Positions 10,851 through 20,314 of a stretch of 64,000 nt of DNA are shown piece by piece. The position numbers and the translations under genes are program-made. The stretch comes from Vibrio sp. Of7-15 (GTDB lineage Bacteria; Pseudomonadota; Gammaproteobacteria; Enterobacterales; Vibrionaceae), in assembly GCF_022347565.1 (NCBI RefSeq), contig NZ_JAKRGH010000002.1, positions 1-64,000 of the forward strand, given 5' to 3'. Within the stretch, counting starts at the first letter, position 1. Every line of letters begins with the position of its first letter. The notes below the pieces were generated by a model. That model saw only the letters and a program-made list of their open reading frames with translations. It ran no database searches and was not told the origin of the DNA.

Positions 10851-12731
10851 TTAAAGTTTAAAGCGATTAATTTCTTGTTTTAACTCTTCAGAGAGTTCAG
10901 ACAGCTGACCCGCCTGTACCGCAGCTTGCTGAGTCTCGTCGGTTAATTCATTCGAAACATCACGCACCGCTTCAGTATTACGTGTGATTTCTGCGGTTAC
11001 AGAAGATTGCTCTTCTGCTGCGGCAGCAATCTGAGTGGCCATATCATTAATTTGATTAACTGACGCTGTGATCTGCTCAAGGCTGGCAGAAGCGGATTGA
11101 GCATCACTGACGCTGGTATCAGCAAGGTGGCGGCTGTCTTCCATAATACCAACGGCTTTTTGGGTTGTACCTTGTAAGCCTTCAATCATTTGTTGAATCT
11201 CTTGAGTAGAGGCATGAGTACGTTGGCTAAGAACGCGCACTTCATCGGCAACTACGGCAAAACCACGGCCTTGCTCACCTGCACGGGCTGCTTCAATGGC
11301 TGCATTAAGTGCTAATAGGTTAGTTTGCTCAGCAATGTTTTGAATAGTAGAAAGAATAGTATTAATGCTTTGCGCATTGGTATGTAACTCTGTAATCACC
11401 GTTGTAGCGGTTTCAACTTCAGTGGCTAGATTACCGATAGACGCTTGGCTTTGGTGTACTTGCTGAGCACCGTGATTAGATACGGTAACGGTTTGCTCGG
11501 CAGTGCCTGCGGTATTATCTGCATTACCTGCGATCTCTTGAGTTGCTGCTGCCATCTCATTAATTGCAGTCGCTACCATGTTGATTTCATCCATTTGATG
11601 TTGGATGCGTTGGTTACGCTCTTCTGCACCCTGCGCTGTGGCTGTTGCCTGAGTCGCCAAAGTTTGTGAAATGTCACGTAAGCGGCACACCATTGCATGC
11701 ATGTTGCCAACAAACTGGTTGAAATTGATAGCCAATTGGCCCACTTCATCGTCACTGTGTGGTTCAAGGCGCTGGGTTAAATCACCTTCACCTGTGGCGA
11801 TCTCTTCTAATGCTTTTGATACGCGCAGTAGATCTTTAAATAAGAAGTTAACCAGAAGGGTCAGAGCAACGGCTATCAAGGCAGTTAAACCAGCACTAAT
11901 GAGGAGTTCTTCTTTTAGTAGAGCACGGTGTGCCGCTTCCTCAGTACGCTTGGTCATCTCAACGGCGAAGATCCAGTTAGTGTTTGGCACATTGGCAAAA
12001 TATACTAACTTTTCCACCCCATTAATCGTAAATACTTCGATGCGTTTTTGCTGAATAGCTTGTTTGATACGTTGTGGTGTTAGGTCATTTGAGTAGCGGC
12101 TAACTGGCTCTAAGAGCAGAGAAGAGTCAGGGTGTGCGAGGAAAGTTCCATCACCATCAATCAGGGTAGTAATGGCGTCTTTACCTGCATCTAAGCTGAT
12201 CACATCACTGATGAGTTGATCGATAAGTACATCCGCACCAATGACACCTACAAGCTGGCCATTTTTATAAACTGGTTCCGCAATGGTTACCAATAGAGAA
12301 TTAGTAATGGCATCTTGGTAGGCAGAAGTAATGATTTGTTTACCAGCACTGAGTGCTTCTTTATACCAAGGGCGCTGACGAGGATCGTAATCGGCACGGT
12401 TACGTTCAGGATGAGATCGGTACATTTCACCCTGTGGAGTACCTAAGAAAACATCATCAAAACCACCCGACTTGCGGGCTAGCTGCAAGTAAGAAACGAT
12501 GTCTTCTTCTTTGCTGTAATCACCAGTTGCGTGAGCAATTTGAGATCGTATGCCTATCCAGCCTGATATGCCGACTGTTGCTGATGATGCCATACTTTCT
12601 GCTCTGGCATACACTCCATTTCGAGTTTGTTGAAATAACTGGCTTGATGATAGCCAAGTGAGAATGGAAGCAGTAATGATGACGGCGAGCAAACTGGCGC
12701 CGATCAGTTTTTGTTTTAAGGTCAATTTCAT
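10851..12731 (-). CDS. Methyl-accepting chemotaxis protein with periplasmic dCache domain
   Basis: 626 residues. A first membrane segment (about 10-28) and a second (about 280-300) enclose a dCache-type sensor, with the typical RQRPWYKEA and [13 protein letters not shown] motifs. Then come a HAMP linker and a long coiled-coil signalling domain with the hairpin tip [20 protein letters not shown]. There is no C-terminal pentapeptide tether for CheR/CheB. dCache sensors of this kind often bind amino acids or other small organic ligands, but the ligand cannot be read here. It is a stand-alone gene. Confidence 0.95.
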   Translation of the reverse strand: MKLTLKQKLIGASLLAVIITASILTWLSSSQLFQQTRNGVYARAESMASSATVGISGWIGIRSQIAHATGDYSKEEDIVSYLQLARKSGGFDDVFLGTPQGEMYRSHPERNRADYDPRQRPWYKEALSAGKQIITSAYQDAITNSLLVTIAEPVYKNGQLVGVIGADVLIDQLISDVISLDAGKDAITTLIDGDGTFLAHPDSSLLLEPVSRYSNDLTPQRIKQAIQQKRIEVFTINGVEKLVYFANVPNTNWIFAVEMTKRTEEAAHRALLKEELLISAGLTALIAVALTLLVNFLFKDLLRVSKALEEIATGEGDLTQRLEPHSDDEVGQLAINFNQFVGNMHAMVCRLRDISQTLATQATATAQGAEERNQRIQHQMDEINMVATAINEMAAATQEIAGNADNTAGTAEQTVTVSNHGAQQVHQSQASIGNLATEVETATTVITELHTNAQSINTILSTIQNIAEQTNLLALNAAIEAARAGEQGRGFAVVADEVRVLSQRTHASTQEIQQMIEGLQGTTQKAVGIMEDSRHLADTSVSDAQSASASLEQITASVNQINDMATQIAAAAEEQSSVTAEITRNTEAVRDVSNELTDETQQAAVQAGQLSELSEELKQEINRFKL

Positions 12732-13119
12732 AGCAGCTTTTTGGTGATAGAGTCAGAGGGGTGAGTATTCTATGAATAGTGCTGTTTAATTGCACGTATA
12801 AATAGCCTGAATAGTCTATAAAAAGTGAAAAACGGAATTAGTGTTTCAAAATGTAAGCCTAAATGACGAGAGTAAACGTTTGCTTGTGATCTATCTGGTT
12901 TAATCGTGTTCAATGCGAGGAAAACTTGCACACCAAGCCTGTTGTAAAGGTGATCTAACCAGCAGATTCATGAAAGTCATATGATTGTGTCATATATTTC
13001 TTTTAAACTTCCTCATGTTTTCAACGCTACGCAGGGGATTAGCTCAATGATTAGTGCTAGTTCAACGGCCTCGCCGTAGCTTGACCTCCCTCGAAATATT
13101 TTAAGACAAGGTGATAAAA
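12732..13119. other. 388-bp intergenic region with a branched inverted repeat upstream of the nucleotidase gene
   Basis: No gene is seen. Two structures stand out. At 12979-12995 the dyad ATATGA-TTGTG-TCATAT could be an operator. At 13026-13080 the arms GCTACG and CGTAGC enclose smaller complementary pairs (TAGC/GCTA and GGC/GCC), so the leader RNA could fold as a branched element. It ends about 40 bases before the start codon. I do not recognise a known riboswitch class in it. Confidence 0.45.
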
Positions 13120-14784
13120 ATGAAGGAACGCTTATCCGTTAAAGCCGCTGTTAGTGCTGCGTTAATTGCGACTCTTGCTGGTTGTGCATCTCAACCTGCT
13201 GAGCCTACGTGGGAGCAAGATACGACCTACAAATTAACGGTACTTCACACTAATGACCACCATGGTCGCTTCTGGCAGAACAAATACGGTGAGTACGGCA
13301 TGGCTGCGCGCAAAACGTTGCTTGATGAGCTTCGTACAGAAGTCCGTGCAGAAGGTGGTAGTGTGTTGCTTCTGTCTGGTGGTGATATCAACACTGGCGT
13401 TCCTGAGTCTGATCTACAAGATGCAGAACCAGATTTTAAAGGCATGAATCTGCTAGGTTACGATGCAATGGCTCTAGGTAACCATGAATTCGATAATCCG
13501 CTTGAAGTTCTAGCTAAACAGCAAGATTGGGCAAACTTCCCAATGCTTTCTGCAAATATCTACGATAAGAAAACTGGTGAGCGTATGTTCCAGCCTTACC
13601 AGATCTTCAATAAGCAAGGCATTAAAATTGCGGTTATCGGTCTAACAACTGAAGATACAGCAAAAATCGGTAACCCAGAATACATCGGTGGCATCGATTT
13701 CCGTGACCCTAAAGCGGAAGCGAAAAAAGTGATTGCTGAGTTACGTGAAACGGAAAAGCCTGACTTAATCTTTGCTGCGACTCACATGGGACATTATGAA
13801 AATGGTAACCGTGGCGTGAATGCTCCTGGTGATGTGGCTCTTGCTCGTTACTTAGATGAAGGCGACCTAGACATGATCATTGGTGGTCACTCTCAAGAGC
13901 CTGTGTGTATGGAAGGCCCGAACCTAGTTAAGAAAAACTTCAAGCCAGGTGATGAGTGTAAGCCAGATTTCCAAAACGGCACTTGGTTAGTTCAAGCGCA
14001 CGAATGGGGTAAGTATGTTGGTAAAGCTGACTACGAATTCCGTAACGGTGAGCTAGAGCTAGTAAGCTACGATTTAATCCCAGTTAACCTGAAGAAAAAG
14101 ATTAAAGTTAACGGTGAGAAAAAACGTGTATTCATCCAAGATGAGATTGCACAAGACCAAGCGGTTCTTGATTTCTTAACGCCTTACCAAGAAAAAGGCC
14201 AAGCGCAGCTTAACTTTAAGATCTCTGAAAGCAACGGCAAACTGGAAGGCGATCGTAACGTTGTTCGTTTCAAGCAGACTAACTTAGGCCGTTTAATTGC
14301 AACTTCTCATATGGAGCGTGCTAAAGCTGACTTCGCTGTAATGAACTCTGGTGGTGTACGTGATTCAATTGCCGCTGGCGACATTACTTACAAAGACGTT
14401 CTGAAAGTACAACCATTTGGCAATATCCTTACTTACACAGACATGACTGGTGCTGAAGTGATGGATTACCTAAACGTGGTTGCAACTAAGCCGATTGATT
14501 CAGGTGCCTATGCACAGTTTGCTGGTATTTCAATGACTGTTGCTAACGGTAAAGTAAGCAATGTTAAAGTTGGTGGTAAAGCGCTGGATACCAACAAGAC
14601 TTACCGCTTCACTGTACCAAGCTTCAACGCTGCTGGTGGCGACGGTTACCCTAAATTAACAGGTCACCCTGGTTACGTGAACACAGGTTTTGTTGACGCT
14701 GAGGTTCTTAAAGAGTACCTAGAAGTGAACAGCCCAATTGATGTAAACGCATACGCACCAAAAGGTGAGATGGTTTACAAATAA
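13120..14784 (+). CDS. ushA: 5'-nucleotidase / UDP-sugar hydrolase lipoprotein (UshA/NutA type)
   Basis: Dephosphorylates extracellular nucleotides for uptake. From the ATG at 13120 (AAGG eight bases upstream) the protein is 554 residues. Residues 1-21 are a lipoprotein signal ending LAGC (Cys22), unlike the soluble periplasmic E. coli UshA but like Vibrio NutA. The metallophosphatase motifs HTNDHHGR (43-50), GGD, GNHEFD and GGHSQEP follow, then the C-terminal nucleotidase domain. The E. coli order ushA-ybaK is preserved. Confidence 0.94.
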   Translation: MKERLSVKAAVSAALIATLAGCASQPAEPTWEQDTTYKLTVLHTNDHHGRFWQNKYGEYGMAARKTLLDELRTEVRAEGGSVLLLSGGDINTGVPESDLQDAEPDFKGMNLLGYDAMALGNHEFDNPLEVLAKQQDWANFPMLSANIYDKKTGERMFQPYQIFNKQGIKIAVIGLTTEDTAKIGNPEYIGGIDFRDPKAEAKKVIAELRETEKPDLIFAATHMGHYENGNRGVNAPGDVALARYLDEGDLDMIIGGHSQEPVCMEGPNLVKKNFKPGDECKPDFQNGTWLVQAHEWGKYVGKADYEFRNGELELVSYDLIPVNLKKKIKVNGEKKRVFIQDEIAQDQAVLDFLTPYQEKGQAQLNFKISESNGKLEGDRNVVRFKQTNLGRLIATSHMERAKADFAVMNSGGVRDSIAAGDITYKDVLKVQPFGNILTYTDMTGAEVMDYLNVVATKPIDSGAYAQFAGISMTVANGKVSNVKVGGKALDTNKTYRFTVPSFNAAGGDGYPKLTGHPGYVNTGFVDAEVLKEYLEVNSPIDVNAYAPKGEMVYK

Positions 14785-14812
14785 TCTGAATAGTAGCAAG
14801 TGATTCAGTATG

Positions 14813-14843
14813 ACAACGGCGCTTAATCAGCGCCGTTTTTTAT
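14813..14843 (+). terminator. Terminator of the 5'-nucleotidase gene
   Basis: AACGGCGCT and AGCGCCGTT form a hairpin with a five-base loop, followed by a T-run, 30 bases past the stop. Confidence 0.88.
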
Positions 14844-14938
14844 TGGCTTTTTTATTTGACGAAGGGGGCGTGTGAGTTGGTCTTTGCCTTAGCTTGTAGT
14901 AACTTGTTATTTCGAAATAAAACGAAGAAGAAGATCCA

Positions 14939-15412
14939 ATGACACCTGCCATCAATTTAGCCAAGAAGAAGAAAATAAAACATAGCGTCCATCAGTATCA
15001 TCATGATCCTAGTGTTGAAAGTTACGGTACAGAAGCGGTTGCTGTATTAGGTCAAAATCCTCAGCAAGTATTTAAAACACTTTTATTTTCCATGAATGGT
15101 GATCCGAAAAAGTTGGGCGTAGCCGTTGTGCCTGTGGCCAATATGCTGGACTTAAAAGCCATCGCAAAAGCAGCAAAAGCCAAAAAGTCTGAAATGGCGG
15201 ATCCGAGTATTGCTGAAAAAACGACAGGGTATGTTGTGGGTGGCATCAGTCCTCTTGGTCAGAAGAAAGCGCTGCCGACTTTTATTGATGATTCCGCACA
15301 GCAGTTTGAATCTATTTTTGTGAGTGCAGGCCGAAGAGGGTTAGAGATCGAGCTATCACCTCAAGATTTAGCAGGTCTGACTCGCGGCCAGTTTGCTGTT
15401 ATTGCTAAATAA
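14939..15412 (+). CDS. ybaK: Cys-tRNA(Pro)/Cys-tRNA(Cys) deacylase YbaK
   Basis: 157 residues, YbaK/EbsC branch of the YbaK/ProRS-associated editing family. Hydrolyses cysteine mis-charged on tRNA-Pro. It aligns with E. coli YbaK from the start (MTPAINLAKKKKIKHS) through the conserved GYVVGGISPLGQKK segment. A GAAGAAG ribosome site precedes the ATG. Three tRNA-Pro genes lie about 3.5 kb downstream, which is probably chance. Confidence 0.95.
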   Translation: MTPAINLAKKKKIKHSVHQYHHDPSVESYGTEAVAVLGQNPQQVFKTLLFSMNGDPKKLGVAVVPVANMLDLKAIAKAAKAKKSEMADPSIAEKTTGYVVGGISPLGQKKALPTFIDDSAQQFESIFVSAGRRGLEIELSPQDLAGLTRGQFAVIAK

Positions 15413-15440
15413 TCTGAGTCTAGGGTGAATAGGCCATCGA

Positions 15441-16379
15441 ATGAATCACTCTTTATCGAGCTTGAATTTAAATTTACTGGTGACTTTGCAAGTGTTACTC
15501 CGTTGCTGCCACGTAAGTCAGGCGGCAAACGAATTGAATATTACACAGTCGGCGGTGAGTAAGCAGCTTGCTCAATTGCGGGAGTGTTTTGATGATCCCC
15601 TTTTGGTGCGTGAAGGTAATACCTTATTGATGACGCCAAGGGCAAAAACGCTGTTAGCGGAATTGGATGTGTTACTGGGGCAAATTCAACATTTTATTGA
15701 ACCCATGGAATTCTCGCCAAGCAAATTAACGGGCACATACACACTGGCGTCGTCAGATTATGTGGCTCAATTTTTATTGCCTGAGATTGTTAGCGAGTTG
15801 GTTGATAAAGCACCAAATTTAGCCATTAATTACCAGCTTTGGTCACCAGAGAAATTAGAGCTCCTAGCCGAATTAGACGTCGAGTTGGTGTCGACCATGT
15901 TACCGGATGTGCCTGCGGGATTACATGGCCAGTTGATGGGGAGCGATCAGCCTTGTTGTGTCATGAGTGCTCATCACCCGTTAGCGGAAAACGCATCGCT
16001 GACGTTGCCTGAATTGTTGGGGTTCCCTTTTGCTTCCGTCAGTGGCGGCGGTGATAAAGACAGCTTTTTTGATAAAGAGCTTTCTTCTTTGGGCTTAAAG
16101 CGTAATGTGCAGTTCAATGTGCCATTTTTTACATCGGCACTCACCACTGTCGCCTCTAGTGAAATGTTGTTGATCATCCCTGAGCACATAGCAGTGACCA
16201 TGACGTCATTTTTTGATGTGGTTTATAAGCCCTTGCCAATGAAAGCGCCCACTTATAAGTATTGGTTGATTTGGCATCCCAAATACCACACAGATCCTAG
16301 TCACCGTTGGTTCCGAGAGCAAGTGATGGGGGTGATAAGAAGCTCTTCGTTTTCTATTGGCTATTCCTATAAGTCATAG
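15441..16379 (+). CDS. LysR-family transcriptional regulator
   Basis: 312 residues: an N-terminal winged helix-turn-helix (about 8-65, with NITQSAVSKQLAQLRE) and a C-terminal effector domain opening TGTYTLASSDYVAQF. The ligand is not evident. It starts 28 bases after ybaK and is followed by a LysE-family exporter in the same direction, suggesting that it controls that exporter. Confidence 0.92.
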   Translation: MNHSLSSLNLNLLVTLQVLLRCCHVSQAANELNITQSAVSKQLAQLRECFDDPLLVREGNTLLMTPRAKTLLAELDVLLGQIQHFIEPMEFSPSKLTGTYTLASSDYVAQFLLPEIVSELVDKAPNLAINYQLWSPEKLELLAELDVELVSTMLPDVPAGLHGQLMGSDQPCCVMSAHHPLAENASLTLPELLGFPFASVSGGGDKDSFFDKELSSLGLKRNVQFNVPFFTSALTTVASSEMLLIIPEHIAVTMTSFFDVVYKPLPMKAPTYKYWLIWHPKYHTDPSHRWFREQVMGVIRSSSFSIGYSYKS

Positions 16380-16460
16380 CTTGTATGATAATTGATAATT
16401 TCAAATCATCACCTTCTGTTGTTACTGTGGCGATAACGTCATTAATCATGAGAAACATCA

Positions 16461-17084
16461 ATGGAATTGGGAATTTGGTTATCGCTATTAACCGTTTGTT
16501 TATTAGGTGCAATGTCACCGGGGCCGAGTTTAGCGGTAGTCGTAAAGCACACATTAGGTGGTGGAAGAAGCCATGGTTTAACGACGGCATGGGCACACGC
16601 ATTAGGTGTGGGTTTTTATGCGTTACTAACGATTCTGGGCTTGGCGGTATTGTTAGAGCAGTTTCCGGTTGCCTTTAAAGTCATTGCCTTATTGGGGGCA
16701 GCTTACCTTGCGTGGCTAGGTGTGAATGCACTGCGTTCTAAAGGGGGCATTGCGGCTAAATTGGCAGCAGGGAAATCCAGTACCTTTAGTGAGGCGGCAC
16801 GTGATGGTGCAATGATTTCGTTATTAAACCCGAAACTTGCGTTATTCTTCGTAGCTTTGTTTAGCCAGTTTGTTGCTGTTGGCACAGGGCTGACAAGCCA
16901 AGCGATTATTGTGGCAACTCCTTTGTTGGTTGATGGTTTATGGTATACCTTGATTGCATTTATACTGTCTAACCCGAAGGTATTGGAAAGACTAAAAAGT
17001 AATGCCATTTGGATCGATAAATTATCGGGTGTTGTGCTTATTTTGTTAGCGCTTCGAGTTGTATGGCAATTATCCGTGATGTAG
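16461..17084 (+). CDS. LysE/RhtB-family amino-acid exporter
   Basis: 207 residues with about six hydrophobic segments and the family signature SPGPSLAVVVKHTLGGGRSHG near the N-terminus. Members export amino acids or their derivatives; the substrate here is unknown. It lies 81 bases after the LysR gene and has its own terminator. The pair resembles argP-argO logic, but codirectional. Confidence 0.92.
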   Translation: MELGIWLSLLTVCLLGAMSPGPSLAVVVKHTLGGGRSHGLTTAWAHALGVGFYALLTILGLAVLLEQFPVAFKVIALLGAAYLAWLGVNALRSKGGIAAKLAAGKSSTFSEAARDGAMISLLNPKLALFFVALFSQFVAVGTGLTSQAIIVATPLLVDGLWYTLIAFILSNPKVLERLKSNAIWIDKLSGVVLILLALRVVWQLSVM

Positions 17085-17109
17085 TGGGATAGCAGTAAGG
17101 TTTTTTCAT

Positions 17110-17142
17110 AAGCACCAAGATTAATATTTGGTGCTTTTTTTT
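17110..17142 (+). terminator. Terminator of the LysE-family gene
   Basis: AAGCACCAA (17110-17118) pairs with TTGGTGCTT and is followed by a run of T residues. Confidence 0.88.
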
Positions 17143-17196
17143 ATTTTGTCTACCGTTAATAGAGGAACAGTGCTGGCTTCATTAAGGAGAAAGCTT

Positions 17197-17766
17197 ATGG
17201 TAGACAAACGGATTCTTGTCTTAATTTTCACTGTGTTACTGTCTGGTTTTTCTTTTGCAGAAGAAAAAGTTGAAAAAGACATCAGTGTGAAGTTTGGTGG
17301 TTGGTCTCATCATTTTAAAGCGGCAGGTCCGCATAACGTGTACGAGCGAGAGGGCTATAACGAAAATCACCAAGGTTTGGGTATTGAATATAATCAACAG
17401 TTGTCTGAAGGGGGGCATCACCGTATTTCTACGGGATATTTTTACATGAAAGACAGCTTTACTCACCCAATGCACGTATTGAGTGTTGGCTACAAATACC
17501 GTTGGCGGTGGTCGAGTATTTATGGCTTAGATTTTTCTTTAAATTCCGGGTTAATCAATCGTACTTACCGTTCTTTTCGTATCACTGGCAATGATTATGA
17601 AGTCTCTTATCGTCGTGATACCCAAATGTTTATTCTTCCTTCATTAACCGTTCATTTTACTAAAAACTTTCACGCCGATGTGTCATACATCATGGAAAAT
17701 AGTATTTCAGGCCAAGATAGCCCAGCTATTGCATTTTTTCGGCTAGGCTATGTGTTTTCTCTTTAA
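17197..17766 (+). CDS. Small outer-membrane beta-barrel, PagP-like (lipid A acyltransferase candidate)
   Basis: From the ATG at 17197 (strong AAGGAGA site; the frame extends upstream but overlaps the LysE terminator) the protein is 189 residues. Residues 1-21 are a signal peptide ending SFA. The rest alternates polar and aromatic residues as in an eight-strand barrel and ends in aromatic FSL. It shares length and spaced motifs with PagP: W-x-H-H-F (36-40), YNE (54-56), and YFYMKDSF (81-88), where PagP has its catalytic FKDSW. Family assignment is by eye and unproven. It could also be an unrelated porin-like barrel. Confidence 0.6.
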   Translation: MVDKRILVLIFTVLLSGFSFAEEKVEKDISVKFGGWSHHFKAAGPHNVYEREGYNENHQGLGIEYNQQLSEGGHHRISTGYFYMKDSFTHPMHVLSVGYKYRWRWSSIYGLDFSLNSGLINRTYRSFRITGNDYEVSYRRDTQMFILPSLTVHFTKNFHADVSYIMENSISGQDSPAIAFFRLGYVFSL

Positions 17767-17792
17767 GTAAGAGAGAGGGCTGAAAAACGGCA

Positions 17793-18377
17793 TTAAGACG
17801 AGCGCTTTTGGTGTATCTCTCTGTTTTCTAATTTCTTTGCTGGGCTTTTCTTAAGCATGACGTACAAAGCGCCAGTGCCACCATGAAAGCGTTGAGCTGA
17901 GTGAAAACACATGACTTCTTGAATGTGCTCTAACCAGTGGGCGACAAAACTTTTTAGTAAGGCTGGGCGCGTGGAATGTGCCGCGCGTCCATGAGCGATA
18001 ACAACGGTACGGACATCCATGGCTTGGCATTTTCTTAAAAAGCTCAGTAACTCGTCTCGGGCTTCTTTTACCGTCTTTCTGTTCAAATCCAGTCGAGCTT
18101 GAATGTCATATTTGCCCAATCGGAGCTTTTTATAGACGCCTTCTTGCACACCGTCTCGTTTGAATTCAATGACATCATCAGGCTTGACCATGGGTGCATG
18201 CTCAATGGATAAGTAATCTGGATCATTGTGATTTAAGCTTTGCGCTGCAATTCTACGTGCTAATTGAGCTTCAGTGGCTTTATGTTTAGTAGGAGTTGGA
18301 AGTGTGGTGTCTTGCGTTAATGGCTTAACGTCTTCCATCATTTTTTGAAAAAGGCTGAAATCATCACTATTTGGCAT
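17793..18377 (-). CDS. smrA: Smr-domain protein SmrA (YdaL type)
   Basis: 194 residues from the ATG at 18377; a TTG four codons upstream is less likely. The Smr domain occupies roughly residues 90-180, with the ARLDLNRKTVKEAR opening and VIAHGRA where classical Smr has HGKG. The N-terminal FSLFQKMMEDVKPL stretch and the C-terminal ENREIHQKRSS match E. coli YdaL. Members have nicking or RNase activity in vitro; the cellular role is unclear. Confidence 0.9.
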   Translation of the reverse strand: MPNSDDFSLFQKMMEDVKPLTQDTTLPTPTKHKATEAQLARRIAAQSLNHNDPDYLSIEHAPMVKPDDVIEFKRDGVQEGVYKKLRLGKYDIQARLDLNRKTVKEARDELLSFLRKCQAMDVRTVVIAHGRAAHSTRPALLKSFVAHWLEHIQEVMCFHSAQRFHGGTGALYVMLKKSPAKKLENREIHQKRSS

Positions 18378-18493
18378 AGGAAACAACAATAAATAAGCGG
18401 GATGATGGCCAGTATTATAGAAATGTTCCGGATGGAAATTAAGTTTTTTAACTATTTTTGAGAAAGGAAGCGAAAATATGAAGGGAGAAAATG

Positions 18494-18529
18494 AAAAAAA
18501 CCAGAGTCAGGAACGAATTGACTCTGGTG
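18494..18529 (-). terminator. Terminator of the DUF3149 gene
   Basis: CCAGAGTCA and TGACTCTGG form a nine-pair hairpin, and the minus-strand transcript runs straight into seven T residues. Confidence 0.88.
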
Positions 18530-18550
18530 CAAAACTAATCTGCAAGGGCT

Positions 18551-18691
18551 CTAGTGAGGAGATTTTGCCGTGATGACTTTATAGATAAAGAAACCGCCAT
18601 AAAACAACATTAATCCAAGCGCGCCAAAAATAACAAGCATGGATGAGAGTCCTACCGCGTTACCAAATAAGAGATCTAACCAGAAATCCAT
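18551..18691 (-). CDS. DUF3149 small membrane protein (46 aa)
   Basis: A 46-residue ORF beginning MDFWLDLLFGNAVGLSSM and ending YKVITAKSPH, with one hydrophobic segment (about 14-40). The pattern matches DUF3149, a Vibrionaceae and gammaproteobacterial family of unknown function. An AGGT lies about ten bases before the ATG, and a strong terminator follows within 25 bases of the stop, so it is a complete single-gene unit. Confidence 0.85.
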   Translation of the reverse strand: MDFWLDLLFGNAVGLSSMLVIFGALGLMLFYGGFFIYKVITAKSPH

Positions 18692-18884
18692 AATATGTTT
18701 ACCTATAAAGTTTTACGATAACTAGAGGTTACTCATGTTACGAAGTGATGGTTCTGATCTGGATCAATCGCGCTTCTTATGTTGACAATATGTTGAAAAT
18801 GGTGAGATTCAGATCACATCCTATATAGAAGTGGTGAACTTATAGGCAAAAGAACGGAAATTCTTTAAAAAGAGTAATTAAGAC

Positions 18885-18912
18885 TTGTGAATTTATTTGG
18901 GCTGAGTATTAT
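18885..18912 (+). promoter_or_regulatory. Promoter of the tRNA-Pro cluster
   Basis: TTGTGA (18885-18890) and TATTAT (18907-18912) are spaced by 16 bases and are followed by a GC-rich discriminator (AAGCGTCCGC), about 50 bases before the first tRNA-Pro. Confidence 0.6.
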
Positions 18913-18961
18913 AAGCGTCCGCTAAGGGCAATAGCTTCTAGCAATATTAGTTTCATACAGT

Positions 18962-19038
<77 letters not shown>

Positions 19039-19084
19039 CTTTCTCTTTGAAAGCAGAAAGTGTAAAATGAAGTAATAACACAGT

Positions 19085-19161
<77 letters not shown>

Positions 19162-19207
19162 CTTTCTCTTTAAAAGCAGAAAGTATAAAATGAAGTAACA
19201 ACACAGT

Positions 19208-19284
<77 letters not shown>

Positions 19285-19292
19285 CTATTTAG

Positions 19293-19322
19293 AAGCCTCG
19301 TCTTAGGACGAGGCTTTGTTGT
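19293..19322 (+). terminator. Terminator of the tRNA-Pro cluster
   Basis: AAGCCTCGTC (19293-19302) pairs perfectly with GACGAGGCTT (19307-19316) over a TTAG loop, followed by a T-rich stretch. Confidence 0.85.
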
Positions 19323-19358
19323 ATCTAGTGCTTTGATTTTAGCTCCAAACTTATTTGT

Positions 19359-20246
19359 TTAGGAGCGTGATGAAAATAGGTCTGGGCATAAGGCTTTTTT
19401 ACCTTGGGTGAGTGGTTTTATCGTGAACCCTTGTTGTGTTAACAGCTCTAGCACATTATCACTACCTACTAAGTGTAATGCACCCACTACAGCAAAGTAG
19501 TGGCCTTTTGGAAGCTCAAACTCGTTTTCTCCTAAGATCTTAGCCCATTCTTGATTGCGCTTAACCAGCAGTGCTTCATTAAATTCATCGCTAAGTTGAC
19601 TTGAAGTTAAGATACTTTCGAGTTTCTGGGTATCACCGTAAAACCAAGATTCTACTAAGCATTGCATTTCACTATTGGCGGCTTCCCATTCTTCTATGGT
19701 GGGTTTTAATAGTTCATACCCATCATTTTTTAGGGATTTAAGCAGTTGGATTTGTGTTTCCATTCCTTCCAATTCATAGACAGGTAACTTTTTCTGGTGA
19801 GCTTGGGTTAGAAAGTGGTTATCAATGCCAAGTTGTGGTGTTAATCCTGCATTGGTTGCTTGTCCCATTTGCAAGGTAACAGCAGTCATCCAAGGTGGTG
19901 CTTGAATAAGGGCGTCGTAGGGTAATGCTAGCTCATTAGTGATTTTGATGAGCTGTTTTGACTGAGCTTGAGAGAGGTAATCTTGGGTTGTTTTGTAATC
20001 GGAGCCTAAGTCTAGATTAAAAGGCTGCTGGATATCTGCTTCAACAATAAGCCCTTGGCTGTTTTTAAAGGCGTTGGTTATAGGGGAAGGTAGAGGGTAA
20101 AAGCTTTGTTTACCTGCATGAATAGAGCCTAAAATTGTATAGCTGAGCCCCGCTTTTTCAGCTTGCCAGGCTAGCGGCGCTGAAACACTAAAAAAGCTGA
20201 CAAGAGGGAGCAGTAAGCTCACTAACCATCGATTCATTGGATTCAT
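19359..20246 (-). CDS. ybaP: TraB/GumN-family protein YbaP
   Basis: 295 residues with a signal peptide (about 1-23, ending VSA). The two GxxH motifs of the TraB/GumN (Tiki-like) family are visible: GSIH near residue 40 and GALH near residue 255. Related eukaryotic proteins are metalloproteases, but bacterial function is not established. Its position between ybaK and copA matches E. coli ybaP, which supports the symbol. Confidence 0.88.
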   Translation of the reverse strand: MNPMNRWLVSLLLPLVSFFSVSAPLAWQAEKAGLSYTILGSIHAGKQSFYPLPSPITNAFKNSQGLIVEADIQQPFNLDLGSDYKTTQDYLSQAQSKQLIKITNELALPYDALIQAPPWMTAVTLQMGQATNAGLTPQLGIDNHFLTQAHQKKLPVYELEGMETQIQLLKSLKNDGYELLKPTIEEWEAANSEMQCLVESWFYGDTQKLESILTSSQLSDEFNEALLVKRNQEWAKILGENEFELPKGHYFAVVGALHLVGSDNVLELLTQQGFTIKPLTQGKKALCPDLFSSRS

Positions 20247-20314
20247 TTCCGAGCAATTACAGTGTTTACTATATTGCCCGGAATTGAACGTTATTCAAAA
20301 CTGTTTTTGCATAA

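Noticed and set aside
10851-12731. Several plus-strand ORFs of 60-130 codons inside the chemoreceptor gene
   Set aside because: They are shadows of an intact 626-residue gene on the other strand and have no matching family patterns.
13026-13080. Purine or preQ1 riboswitch upstream of the 5'-nucleotidase gene
   Set aside because: The conserved loop sequences of those classes are not present; only generic pairing is seen.
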